Assembly (NCBI GenBank): GCA_017382915.1 | Contig: JAFNZJ010000136.1 | Location: 1-16,541 of the forward strand | DNA: 16,541 nucleotides | Direction: 5' to 3' | Source of the DNA: Clostridia bacterium | Lineage (GTDB): Bacteria; Bacillota; Clostridia; Oscillospirales; Acutalibacteraceae | Shown here: positions 1 to 6,550 of the stretch, piece by piece | Layout: each line of letters starts with the position of its first letter | How positions within the stretch are numbered: position 1 is the stretch's first letter | The notes under the pieces: model-generated | What the model was told of the DNA's origin: nothing | Seen by the model: only the letters and a program-made list of their open reading frames with translations | Database searches by the model: none | Made by a program: the position numbers and the translations under genes

Positions 1-1605
1 AAAAATAGGGTTGGTTTCAAGGCTCCAAGCGGCACTAAAGTCCCCACTGTCCGCCAAATATAAAGCCTTTTCACCGCAAAGAAATCTTTTTTGGTTATGG
101 TAGTAAATTGATTTTATACCGTCGTTGCTTTCACTAAACCAAACATCTTCATTTGGGTCATAGACAAAGATACGGTCATTAGACAGCATATATATTTTTT
201 TACCATCGGTGGCAGAGTGTGTTATACTTACATCTTTTGGTAGTGGAGCCGAAATTTTTTTATCACTACCGCCGGAATATTTCATAACACCACCGCTGGA
301 TGAATAATAAAGCGTATCGCCCAAACGCACAAGTGAATTTTCTGAGCCTTTAGCGATTCCGCTTAAGGAAAGCTGCCTTATGCCAAAATTAAGGGCATGA
401 TACCCTAAAACTCTAAATCCGCCCGTTTCGGTAAAGCATATAATGTTATCCTTCCAAAGGGTCATACCGTTTACATTTTCATTAAGCATCATCCACCAAG
501 AATCTTCATTTTCGGTGTAGGTACTTGTGAATATAAAGGGGTCCTTGAATTTTGAAACATATAATTTACCTGCACCGTTATCGGCACCAAAAATTCGGTC
601 TTCGGTAAAAACCAGATGGTCAAATTCAGGTAGTATTGGTGTTAAGGTGATAACTGTGTTTTTGCCTTCATCCAAAGGCACGAAATTGGTATCAAACACC
701 ACACTGTTGCTAAGAATTTCGGTAATTACTGCAATGCGGTTGTTTTTAGGCTCACTTGAGCCTGAAATCTGCACGCTTTGACCTACCGTTAAATAGTTTT
801 CAATGTTCCTTTCATATATTTTTCCGTCATTATATTGGTTAAAGTAAATTTCGTTTTTTGAAAAGGAGCATCCGCAAGAAAGCCCACAGCTAAAGGGATT
901 AAAAATAGGCCTTTTTTTAGGTATGCAGTACTGCATAGCCGAATTTGAATCAAGCGAGGTATAGTAGGGTACCCCCTTATCAAGGGTTATTCTTACTCCG
1001 ACTTCCAAGGTTGATATTGAGCCCATTTCTCGCACTTTTTCACGGGCTATAACGGTAAATTCTTTTTCACCCACCCAGTTAAATCTAACCTTTGTTCCAA
1101 CCTGCAAAACATCTTGCTGGGGGCAATATTCTTCACCGTCTTGACCAAAGGTGTAGTAAAGGGCCTGTCCGTTTAAAAAAGGCAGTGCCACCGAGGGGGA
1201 GTTTTTGGCACCAAAGTCAAACCACTCATCCTCATCGCCAAGTATTACCGAATCGGGCAAAATATAATATTCATTTTGCCAAAAAACAATATGCCTTTTA
1301 GGTGGAACGCTATAATCTTTAAGTGTGATTTCATCACCGTAGATTATGCCTGTATCGGTGGTTATTACCTCAAAAAGGGAGTTTTTAAAACGGTGGAATA
1401 TTTTATCACCACAGTTTATAACCTGGTCGGGCGGCGCATCATAAAAAAGCACCGCACTGCGCCCGCTTCGGGTTTTAAGCTGTCTGTCCTTTGTAAGGTT
1501 TACCGCATCATAAAGGGCATTTTGCCCGTCGCCACAGTTAATACCGGAAAGCTTTATTTCTAAAAAACTGCGATTATCGGTTTTAGGTAGTAGGGGTAGC
1601 CTCAT
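1..1605 (-). CDS. phage beta-propeller-like virion protein (tail nozzle / head-stabilisation type), 3' end missing
   Basis: An open frame runs without a stop from an ATG at 1605 to the left edge (535 codons visible), so the C-terminus is missing. The N-terminus has the pattern GxNxxDGxxAL...NL...LxTRSG (about residues 20-50), which I associate with podovirus nozzle or DNA-stabilisation proteins of the T7 gp12 / P22 gp10 kind. Further on come repeated beta-strand-like blocks, for example one around residues 378-400 (NGMTLWKDNIICFTETGGF) and later YYSSSGGVMKYSG, consistent with propeller blades. A Cys-rich patch (CGLSCGC) lies near the middle. The start overlaps the preceding stop as ATGA and has a GGGGGAA ribosome binding site 8 bases upstream. 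The position after an adaptor-sized gene fits a protein that closes the head or forms the tail tube. The family assignment is inference from pattern and order; that it is a phage structural protein is fairly safe. Confidence 0.6.
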   Translation of the reverse strand, partial: MRLPLLPKTDNRSFLEIKLSGINCGDGQNALYDAVNLTKDRQLKTRSGRSAVLFYDAPPDQVINCGDKIFHRFKNSLFEVITTDTGIIYGDEITLKDYSVPPKRHIVFWQNEYYILPDSVILGDEDEWFDFGAKNSPSVALPFLNGQALYYTFGQDGEEYCPQQDVLQVGTKVRFNWVGEKEFTVIAREKVREMGSISTLEVGVRITLDKGVPYYTSLDSNSAMQYCIPKKRPIFNPFSCGLSCGCSFSKNEIYFNQYNDGKIYERNIENYLTVGQSVQISGSSEPKNNRIAVITEILSNSVVFDTNFVPLDEGKNTVITLTPILPEFDHLVFTEDRIFGADNGAGKLYVSKFKDPFIFTSTYTENEDSWWMMLNENVNGMTLWKDNIICFTETGGFRVLGYHALNFGIRQLSLSGIAKGSENSLVRLGDTLYYSSSGGVMKYSGGSDKKISAPLPKDVSITHSATDGKKIYMLSNDRIFVYDPNEDVWFSESNDGIKSIYYHNQKRFLCGEKALYLADSGDFSAAWSLETNPIF

Positions 1606-1973
1606 ATAAACATTCCCCCGGTTATTTGGGTAGATTTTTTAGGGATATTTTCTTTACGAAACTTAACAGCCAAAGCATCAAAGCGCTCATTAAAAAGGGC
1701 GCTGTATGCGTTAAAACTGGTAAAATCCTTTTCATCAAGGGCAATAATACTGGTTACATAGGCTTCATAAATAAATACATCCTCATTTTTAAGCAACAGC
1801 TCGGTATCGGTGTTTAAAAGGTCAAGCGGAGCCTTTTGACCGCCCAGCCCTGCAGGCAACAGAATTTCTGTAGTCAGTTTTTCTTCAAGGTCGTTTACCG
1901 CCGATAAAATAACTTCATTTTTGGCGTTTGGATATTTATTCTTTATGGTTATTAAAAAATCTTTAAAGGTCAT
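1602..1973 (-). CDS. phage head-tail adaptor / connector-like protein
   Basis: A 123-residue soluble protein. The C-terminal half (about residues 68-111) has the run YEAYVTSIIALDEKDFTSFN, followed by ALFNERFDAL and an R-x-x-x-I-P ending. This resembles small helical proteins found after capsid genes in Firmicutes prophages and thought to join the portal to the tail. It overlaps both neighbours by ATGA (1970-1973 and 1602-1605), so translation is probably coupled to the fibre-like and nozzle-like genes. A GAAGGTGAT ribosome binding site sits inside the end of the upstream gene. By position it matches P22 gp4 or T7 gp11, although it is shorter than either. The role is inferred from context and size; I see no catalytic motif. 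Confidence 0.5.
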   Translation of the reverse strand: MTFKDFLITIKNKYPNAKNEVILSAVNDLEEKLTTEILLPAGLGGQKAPLDLLNTDTELLLKNEDVFIYEAYVTSIIALDEKDFTSFNAYSALFNERFDALAVKFRKENIPKKSTQITGGMFI

Positions 1974-2941
1974 ATTATATCACCTTCATACACAAAGTAA
2001 ATTCTGCCGCTTTCTAAATTACCACTTTGATAAAGTGCATCATATTCCATTTGGTTTATAAGCTCAAAGGTGGCATTTTTAATTTTGGCATCAATTTCAT
2101 TTTTGGTGTAGTAGTCGGTAAGGTCAACCTTTTCCCCCTCTAAAACTTGTAACGCTTCGCCGTCCCACCAATAGTCAGGGGTGTCGGTTTGGGCTATATA
2201 AATATTATCACCAATTTTAAGGTCGGCTGGTGTTTTACCGTCGGCCCTTGTATAGTCGCCGATAAGCCAACTATCAAGCGTGGCCTTTGTGTCAAAGCAA
2301 ATGGCGGCCGCCTTACCAAGCGCAATTGCCTTTGCCTCTGCCGCAATATTTTGCAGTGTGGGGTGGGCTAGCAAATTATCGGCCGAGTTATGGTTTTCAA
2401 TTTCATTTGTTACCGTAGCCATAGCGCTGTTTGCGGCATCCAATGCAGCGTCTGCCTTCTGTGATGCAGTATCAGCCGCAGCGGTTGCCTGTTCAGCGCT
2501 TTTTGAGGCGGTATCCATTGCACTGTTTGCCGTATCTGACGCGTTAACTGCTAAATCTTTAAGCTCATTTACCTTATTTATATAATACTGATAAGGGTCA
2601 TCACTGGCTACGGCAGGCTCAAGCTGTGTATAGCCACTGCCTATAACCGAAATAGCAAACTCATTTGTGGTGGCGCGGGTGTTACCGCTTACCCCAAATA
2701 CTGACACATACATTATGCCTTCTTTAAGTACCTCAAAGGGTATAAAGCAGCTGTTTTCTTCCAAGGGGGTATGATATACAAGCTCACCCACCCTGAAAAC
2801 GGCCGTTTTAATAAGCTCCGCCCAGCTTTGGTCAAAGGTAAAGTCGGCCTTTACATATTCTACCGAATCGGCAGTAAGCAGTGATGTGGCTGATAAAATA
2901 TTACCGCCATTTACCGAAAATTCAATGGTATGGCTTGACAT
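1970..2941 (-). CDS. phage fibre-like structural protein with alanine-rich coiled coil
   Basis: I chose the ATG at 2941 (323 residues) because GGAGGT lies 7 bases upstream; an in-frame TTG at 2956 lies partly inside that ribosome binding site and is unlikely. Three parts are visible. Residues 1-110 form a beta-rich domain (FSVNGGNILSATSL, WAELIKTAVFRVG) resembling N-terminal domains of phage baseplate or fibre proteins. Residues about 120-190 are an Ala/Asp/Ser-rich helical stretch with regular small residues, probably a trimeric coiled coil. The C-terminal part contains a YYTKNEID segment, common at trimerisation points of phage fibres, and ends in ESGRIYFVYEG. It is probably a virion surface fibre or receptor-binding protein. 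Its place close behind the capsid gene recalls phi29 head fibres, but that parallel is inference. Confidence 0.55.
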   Translation of the reverse strand: MSSHTIEFSVNGGNILSATSLLTADSVEYVKADFTFDQSWAELIKTAVFRVGELVYHTPLEENSCFIPFEVLKEGIMYVSVFGVSGNTRATTNEFAISVIGSGYTQLEPAVASDDPYQYYINKVNELKDLAVNASDTANSAMDTASKSAEQATAAADTASQKADAALDAANSAMATVTNEIENHNSADNLLAHPTLQNIAAEAKAIALGKAAAICFDTKATLDSWLIGDYTRADGKTPADLKIGDNIYIAQTDTPDYWWDGEALQVLEGEKVDLTDYYTKNEIDAKIKNATFELINQMEYDALYQSGNLESGRIYFVYEGDII

Positions 2942-2948
2942 AAAAATT

Positions 2949-2954
2949 ACCTCC
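2949..2954 (-). promoter_or_regulatory. ribosome binding site deciding the fibre-gene start
   Basis: GGAGGT on the minus strand, 7 bases before the ATG at 2941. The alternative TTG codon at 2954-2956 overlaps this motif, so the ATG is the better start. Confidence 0.7.
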
Positions 2955-2957
2955 AAG

Positions 2958-3299
2958 CTAAACTGTTCTTTGATAGTCGCTTACCAGCTTTTCCACAAGA
3001 GAAGCTACATATTCATCTTGGGTCAGCGAGTTTTGAAGCGCCTGTTCAACAAAGCGGGGAACGGTTACCTCAACACCGCGTTTAATAAGATATGTGCGGT
3101 CATTGACCGCCACATAAACATCGTCGCGGTAGCGGCCGTTATCCTTAAAAAGCTTAATGGTAACCGGTTGCTTCATATATTCTTCATTTGCCGAAACATT
3201 TGGGATTGTTTTTGCCTCGGCGGGAGTTTTTTTCTTTAAAGCCGCCTTCAACTCTTTAATTTCTTGTTCAAGGGCGGCGGTGGTTTTTCGTTCTGCCAT
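2958..3299 (-). CDS. small phage structural protein with N-terminal coiled coil
   Basis: 113 residues. Residues 1-27 are a charged heptad-like helix (TTAALEQEIKELKAALKKK). The rest carries VTIKLFKDNGRYRDDVYVAVN followed by a beta segment ending in RGVEVTVP and a helical C-terminus. I recognise this VTIKLFKD / DDVxVAVNxxTYLIKRG pattern as a short conserved protein that commonly follows the major capsid gene in Clostridia prophages; its function is unknown to me. A GGAGG ribosome binding site at 3309-3313 lies 9 bases before the ATG. A perfect hairpin separates it from the capsid gene, and 16 bases separate it from the fibre-like gene start. It may be a capsid decoration or head-assembly protein, but nothing in the sequence proves this. 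Confidence 0.55.
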   Translation of the reverse strand: MAERKTTAALEQEIKELKAALKKKTPAEAKTIPNVSANEEYMKQPVTIKLFKDNGRYRDDVYVAVNDRTYLIKRGVEVTVPRFVEQALQNSLTQDEYVASLVEKLVSDYQRTV

Positions 3300-3317
3300 T
3301 TATCATATCCTCCAAAC

Positions 3318-3345
3318 GGTAATCTTGGGTTGCCCCAAGATTACC
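3318..3345 (-). promoter_or_regulatory. intercistronic hairpin with GCAA (GNRA) tetraloop behind the capsid gene
   Basis: The arms 3318-3329 and 3334-3345 pair perfectly over 12 bp around a 4-base loop. Read on the transcribed minus strand, the loop is GCAA, a GNRA tetraloop. It lies between the capsid stop and the next gene's GGAGG. There is no U-run after the stem; the T-run (TTTTTT) lies before it. It is therefore not a standard intrinsic terminator. An mRNA-stabilising or processing element that raises capsid expression relative to downstream genes is more likely (inference). Confidence 0.65.
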
Positions 3346-3353
3346 TTAAAAAA

Positions 3354-4550
3354 TTAGTTAGCGTATTCGTCTGCAAAGGTGGAGCATGATTCAACACGAA
3401 TCATATAGGTTTCAACCAAGCGTTCAGCAGTTTTGGTTGCCTTCCAACCGGCAGATGCCCTTTGGTTAAGGGGGTCAGTGGTACCGGCCGAACCAAGCTG
3501 CTTTACAATATGCTCTAAGCCGCCGTTTTCAAGCTCGGTAACACCGTAGGCGTTGGCACCTAAAATAAGGGTGGAATAAACAGAAATGCCGTTTTGACCG
3601 CCCTCACCGGGGAAGACCTTCTCATTAGCATCGGCAGTGATTGGACTGTCAATGGTAAATGAGGTAGCATCGGCCGAAACAATCTCACGAAGCTGACCTG
3701 CAATGATAACCTTGCGGCCACAAAGCTTTTCGGCATCTTCGGTTGAGATTTGCTCATTAACGCTGATGGTTGTGCTGTCGTTTGCAGCAGTTTTTATGGT
3801 CATTTCACGGGCGGTGGATAAAAGGTCCTCGCCGCGGAAAATCTTTGCTTCATTAGATTCAACAAATCTAACATTGCCAATTTTACCAACCTCGCCGTTG
3901 AAAAGATTTTCAGGGGCGGAATATTTATGTGCATCCATCCATTCCTCACTGCGCATAAGGTCGTATGCTACATAGGGGTGAATAATGCCAACATAACTGC
4001 CGTTAATAGGTTTGGCAAGGTTGTTTTTAAGCTTGGCAGCAGCGCGTAAAATAATATCTACACTAAGCTTGCTGTCAGCAGTAAGTGATGAACGGGCACT
4101 AACGGGAGTGCTAACGCCATCTTTAACAACAGGGGCGTACATAACATTGGTACCACCGTTAAGCACCTCACGGGTAACGGTGTCAAGTGTGCGGCCTGCC
4201 TGGTCACCAAGTATTTCGGTGGCCTGTACCATATTGGTGTCAATTGAGGTAAGCTCCAGCATATCGGGAATACCTACCCAACCGCCGTACTGTGCAACGG
4301 TGGAGCTGACTGTGGATACCTTAAGCTCCTGACCGTCGGGGGTAACGCCCTCTGACAGGGGCTTGGTTGCCTTGGGCAGGGGTGAGTATTTTCTAAACTC
4401 AATGGTTTTACCGTTGCCCTTGGGTATTGGGTGCTTTTGACCAAACTGGTCATGCACAAGGTTTTCGTTTGCGTTATCACAAAGGTAGTCCTTGTAATAG
4501 GTACGCATATCGTTTGAAAGGGTGGTTTCGTTTTTAATAACTTCGCTCAT
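3354..4550 (-). CDS. phage major capsid protein, N4-gp56 family
   Basis: 398 residues, a normal length for an HK97-fold coat protein. It shows the hallmarks of the N4-gp56-type capsid family: an N-terminal region with a GKTIEFRKY strand and PLSEGVTPDG loop, YGGWVGIPDMLELTSIDTN, and a central HPYVAYDLMRSEEWMDAHKY block followed by GEVGKIGNVRFVES. The C-terminal third contains VYSTLILGANAYGVTEL. It self-assembles into the procapsid shell, presumably on the scaffold-like protein encoded 11 bases upstream. The ATG has an AAGGAG ribosome binding site. There is no frameshift or internal stop, so the gene looks functional. Assignment to the family rests on recognised motifs and length. Confidence 0.88.
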   Translation of the reverse strand: MSEVIKNETTLSNDMRTYYKDYLCDNANENLVHDQFGQKHPIPKGNGKTIEFRKYSPLPKATKPLSEGVTPDGQELKVSTVSSTVAQYGGWVGIPDMLELTSIDTNMVQATEILGDQAGRTLDTVTREVLNGGTNVMYAPVVKDGVSTPVSARSSLTADSKLSVDIILRAAAKLKNNLAKPINGSYVGIIHPYVAYDLMRSEEWMDAHKYSAPENLFNGEVGKIGNVRFVESNEAKIFRGEDLLSTAREMTIKTAANDSTTISVNEQISTEDAEKLCGRKVIIAGQLREIVSADATSFTIDSPITADANEKVFPGEGGQNGISVYSTLILGANAYGVTELENGGLEHIVKQLGSAGTTDPLNQRASAGWKATKTAERLVETYMIRVESCSTFADEYAN

Positions 4551-4561
4551 TAAAATTCTCC

Positions 4562-5191
4562 TTAAAATCCGATTTTTTCACCCAACATTGCCTTTTTAGC
4601 AAGTTCTTTTCGTTTTTCGGGGGTCAGGGTAGATACGCTGCTTTTTGCCGAGTATCCACCCGCCCCCACAACCGCTTCGGTAGGTCTTGCCGCCTTATAG
4701 CGCAAACCATCGGTAATGCTTTTTGCGGCAAGCTCGGCACCCCGTTTTGCAGATTCTTCAAGTATTTCATCCAAATGCAAAACCGAGTAGGCGGTGTTAT
4801 AATCAACTCCCGCATTTAAAAGAGTGTCAAGAGTAGAGTCATTTTGGTCGCTTTTATTTGCAGAAGGCTTTTGTTTGTCCGAACTTATTTTCAAAGGCTC
4901 ATCAGATGCTTTATTATCGGTTTGATTTATGCCGTTTTGGGCAGTTTTTTGTTCTTTAAACCTTTTGTTAATAATGGACTGAACCTTTTTTGAAAAGGCA
5001 TCCTTATAAGGGCCCTTTATAAGCTCATCAAACTCTGAAAGGTTTTTATCCTCATCAAAGCTTGGGCTTGGTTTTAAGTCTTGCCCCGCTTGGTCGGTTC
5101 CGCCGCTAGGCTCTGTTTGGTTTTTCGGCGTTGCCCTGTCCGTGTTATCATCTGGCGTTGGGCTAAGGCTAAACTCATTTTCTTTTTGCAC
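4562..5191 (-). CDS. phage scaffolding-like protein
   Basis: 209 residues from a GTG at 5191. I prefer this start because AAAGGAGAA lies 8 bases upstream, the same arrangement as at the capsid gene; an in-frame ATG at 5209 would add 6 residues but overlaps that site. The protein is hydrophilic and low in complexity, rich in Lys, Asp, Ser, Asn and Gln. It has a disordered N-terminal 50 residues, a basic helix with KVQSIINKRFKEQK in the first half, and a short helical C-terminus (TPEKRKELAKKAMLGEKIGF). Such composition, length and placement directly before a capsid gene are typical of scaffolds that are expelled or cleaved during head maturation. There is little sequence identity within scaffold families, so the call is contextual. 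It is the first gene of the visible phage block; nothing phage-like precedes it. Confidence 0.6.
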   Translation of the reverse strand: MQKENEFSLSPTPDDNTDRATPKNQTEPSGGTDQAGQDLKPSPSFDEDKNLSEFDELIKGPYKDAFSKKVQSIINKRFKEQKTAQNGINQTDNKASDEPLKISSDKQKPSANKSDQNDSTLDTLLNAGVDYNTAYSVLHLDEILEESAKRGAELAAKSITDGLRYKAARPTEAVVGAGGYSAKSSVSTLTPEKRKELAKKAMLGEKIGF

Positions 5192-5199
5192 AAAAAATT

Positions 5200-5203
5200 C
5201 TCC
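5200..5203 (-). promoter_or_regulatory. ribosome binding site selecting the GTG start of the scaffold-like gene
   Basis: GGAG within AAAGGAGAA on the minus strand, 8 bases before the GTG at 5191. The upstream ATG at 5209 has only a weak GGAAAG in front of it. Confidence 0.55.
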
Positions 5204-5230
5204 TTTCATCGTCTTTCCGAAGTGTCATAC

Positions 5231-5262
5231 CACTTTTAAAAAAGGCGCCTTTTAAAAAGTGT
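5231..5262. repeat. imperfect palindrome centred on GGCGCC at the phage/chromosome boundary
   Basis: The sequence reads CACTTTTAAAA-AAGGCGCCTT-TTAAAAAGTG with one or two mismatches in the A/T arms; its centre lies between 5246 and 5247. A second small inverted repeat (AAGTG, 6 bases, CACTT) adjoins it at 5220-5235. It sits in the leader of the leftward phage block and upstream of the rightward DivIVA-like promoter. It could be an operator, an RNA hairpin in the leader, or a relic of recombination; the sequence does not decide. Confidence 0.45.
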
Positions 5263-5337
5263 AACCACAGTATAGCAAAGCCAAAAACCTATTTCCCCCC
5301 ACTGTTAAAACCGCTTTTTACCAACCCTTAGCTGTAC

Positions 5338-5366
5338 TTGACAAAAAATATACCGCAATGTATAAT
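5338..5366 (+). promoter_or_regulatory. perfect-consensus sigma-A promoter for the DivIVA-like operon
   Basis: TTGACA at 5338-5343 and TATAAT at 5361-5366 with a 17-base spacer, an exact match to consensus. The start of transcription would fall near 5373, giving a leader of about 50 bases before the likely TTG start at 5426. It should be a strong constitutive promoter for the coiled-coil gene and the fumarase-subunit gene behind it. Confidence 0.8.
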
Positions 5367-5412
5367 TATTAGTAGTTTTGTAACTTTTTGTCGATTGATA
5401 TTTTTATAATGT

Positions 5413-5419
5413 GGATGTG
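5413..5419 (+). promoter_or_regulatory. probable ribosome binding site for a TTG start
   Basis: GGATGTG differs by one base from GGAGGTG and lies 6 bases before the TTG at 5426. The alternative GTG codons at 5411 and 5417 lie on or inside this motif and have no ribosome binding site of their own. Confidence 0.45.
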
Positions 5420-5425
5420 ATTTGT

Positions 5426-5977
5426 TTGGCAAAAATAGGATTTCGTTCAAGCATATTTGGCTTTAATAAGGACGATGTAAATCTTTATTTATTACAGCTT
5501 AAGCAAGAATATAGTGATAAAGAAACCGCCTATAAATTAAAACAGGCAAAGCTTGAAAGTGAGCTTACCGCCCTTAAAGAAAAGCTTGACCAAATGGGTG
5601 AAAAGCTTCAAAAGGCTGAGACCGAGCTGGAATATTTTAAAAGCAAAGAAGAAGAAATTGAAAAAATGAGCATAAGCATCGGCACAATGTACCTTATGGC
5701 AAAGCAAAACGCCGACCAAATGATACTTAGCGCAGAGCAGTGCGCCAAGGAAATAAATGAATTTTCTGCCCGCCAGCTGGATGCCGCCGCAAAGGCAGGC
5801 GAACAGCTTAAAGAGATTAAGGCAAGTGTAGAAAGCTCTACAGGTCGTTTTGCGGATGAAATTAAGGTGCTTACCGCCGATTTAAACGATTCTAAAGAAA
5901 GGCTGGAGGCCCGCCTTAACAGTGCCGCCCCCCGCGCCGAAATCACAATGACCGTTCAAAGTGATGAAAATGAGTAA
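5426..5977 (+). CDS. DivIVA-like coiled-coil protein
   Basis: 183 residues from TTG 5426; GTG 5411 would give 188. The N-terminus has IGFRSSIFGFNKDDVNLYL, matching the DivIVA pattern in which a short membrane-associating segment with FGYxxxxVxxYL precedes a coiled coil. About residues 23-75 are a continuous heptad-rich helix (LKEKLDQMGEKLQKAETELE). A middle block (YLMAKQNADQMILSAEQCAKE) resembles the DivIVA segment LxxAQxxADxIIxxAxxEA, and another helix follows. Such proteins mark cell poles or septa and recruit partners. Length and architecture fit small clostridial DivIVA relatives, but which process it serves is not visible. The end overlaps the fumarase-subunit start (ATGAGTAA), suggesting coupled translation. 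It is preceded by a consensus promoter. Confidence 0.7.
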   Translation: MAKIGFRSSIFGFNKDDVNLYLLQLKQEYSDKETAYKLKQAKLESELTALKEKLDQMGEKLQKAETELEYFKSKEEEIEKMSISIGTMYLMAKQNADQMILSAEQCAKEINEFSARQLDAAAKAGEQLKEIKASVESSTGRFADEIKVLTADLNDSKERLEARLNSAAPRAEITMTVQSDENE

Positions 5978-6500
5978 TTTTGTTTTAAATTCCAAAGAGC
6001 TTAAAACCGCCGCCCAAAGCCTTAAAGCGGGTGATACCGTTTTACTGTCGGGCAGGGTTTATACCGCACGCGATGCCGCACATCAAAGACTTATAGATAT
6101 GCTAAACAGCGGTGAGGAGCTACCCTTTGACCTTGACGGGGCCACAATTTACTATGCAGGCCCGACCGAGGCACCAAAAGGCCTTGAGGTGGGTAGCTGC
6201 GGACCAACCACCTCCTGCCGTATGGATAGCTTTACCCCAACCCTTTTAGAAAACGGACTTTGCTGTATGATAGGCAAGGGTGACAGAAGTGATGATGTTA
6301 TAGCATCAATGATTAAAAATAAGGCAGTTTATCTTTGCGCCATTGGTGGCGCGGGTGCCTTGGCGGCAAAATGCATTAAAAAGGCAAAGGTTATTGCCTT
6401 TTGTGACCTTGGCCCCGAAAGCATAAAGGAATTAGAGCTTAAAGATTTTCCGCTTATAGTTGGTATTGACAGCCTAGGCAATTCACTTTTTATAAAATAA
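5970..6500 (+). CDS. fumB: class I fumarate hydratase beta subunit (C-terminal type)
   Basis: 176 residues from the ATG at 5970; in-frame ATG 5964 and GTG 5961 are alternatives. It matches the beta subunit of two-component Fe-S fumarases/L-tartrate dehydratases: GDTVLLSGRVYTARDAAH (about residues 21-38), GSCGPTTSCRMDSFTP (75-90), GKGDRSDD (102-109), an AIGGAGAL loop (124-131) and the C-terminal LKDFPLIVGIDSLGN. These supply part of the substrate pocket; the [4Fe-4S] cluster is on the alpha subunit. Fumarate/malate interconversion in a partial TCA pathway is the likely job. Unusually, no alpha-subunit gene is adjacent: a DivIVA-like gene stands where it normally would. Cys replaces the usual small residue in the TTS-x-RMD motif. 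The symbol is used in the sense of the clostridial beta subunit, not E. coli FumB. Confidence 0.85.
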   Translation: MSNFVLNSKELKTAAQSLKAGDTVLLSGRVYTARDAAHQRLIDMLNSGEELPFDLDGATIYYAGPTEAPKGLEVGSCGPTTSCRMDSFTPTLLENGLCCMIGKGDRSDDVIASMIKNKAVYLCAIGGAGALAAKCIKKAKVIAFCDLGPESIKELELKDFPLIVGIDSLGNSLFIK

Positions 6501-6505
6501 AAATA

Positions 6506-6533
6506 GCCCCAAACGGTTTTATCCGTTTGGGGC
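6506..6533. terminator. strong intrinsic terminator, probably bidirectional
   Basis: A perfect 11-bp stem GCCCCAAACGG/CCGTTTGGGGC with a 6-base loop (TTTTAT) lies between convergent genes. On the plus strand it is followed by GTTTGTTTT; on the minus strand by a T-rich run (TATTTTTATTTT). It can therefore end the fumarase transcript and the leftward operon ending at 6551. Confidence 0.85.
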
Positions 6534-6550
6534 GTTTGTTTTAATTATTA

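Noticed and set aside
2280..2585. 101-codon plus-strand frame rich in Ala/Ser inside the fibre gene
   Set aside because: It is the antisense shadow of the Ala-rich coiled coil on the minus strand, with no ribosome binding site.
3318..3345. Intrinsic terminator after the capsid gene
   Set aside because: The stem is strong but no U-run follows it in either reading direction; it is listed as an intercistronic hairpin instead.
3354..4550. Encapsulin nanocompartment shell
   Set aside because: The protein has N4-gp56 capsid motifs and phage structural genes on both sides; no cargo-type gene or encapsulin signature is visible.
5269..5274. TATACT on the minus strand as a -10 box for the phage block
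   Set aside because: No acceptable -35 lies 16-18 bases upstream, so I could not support a promoter for the leftward phage genes.
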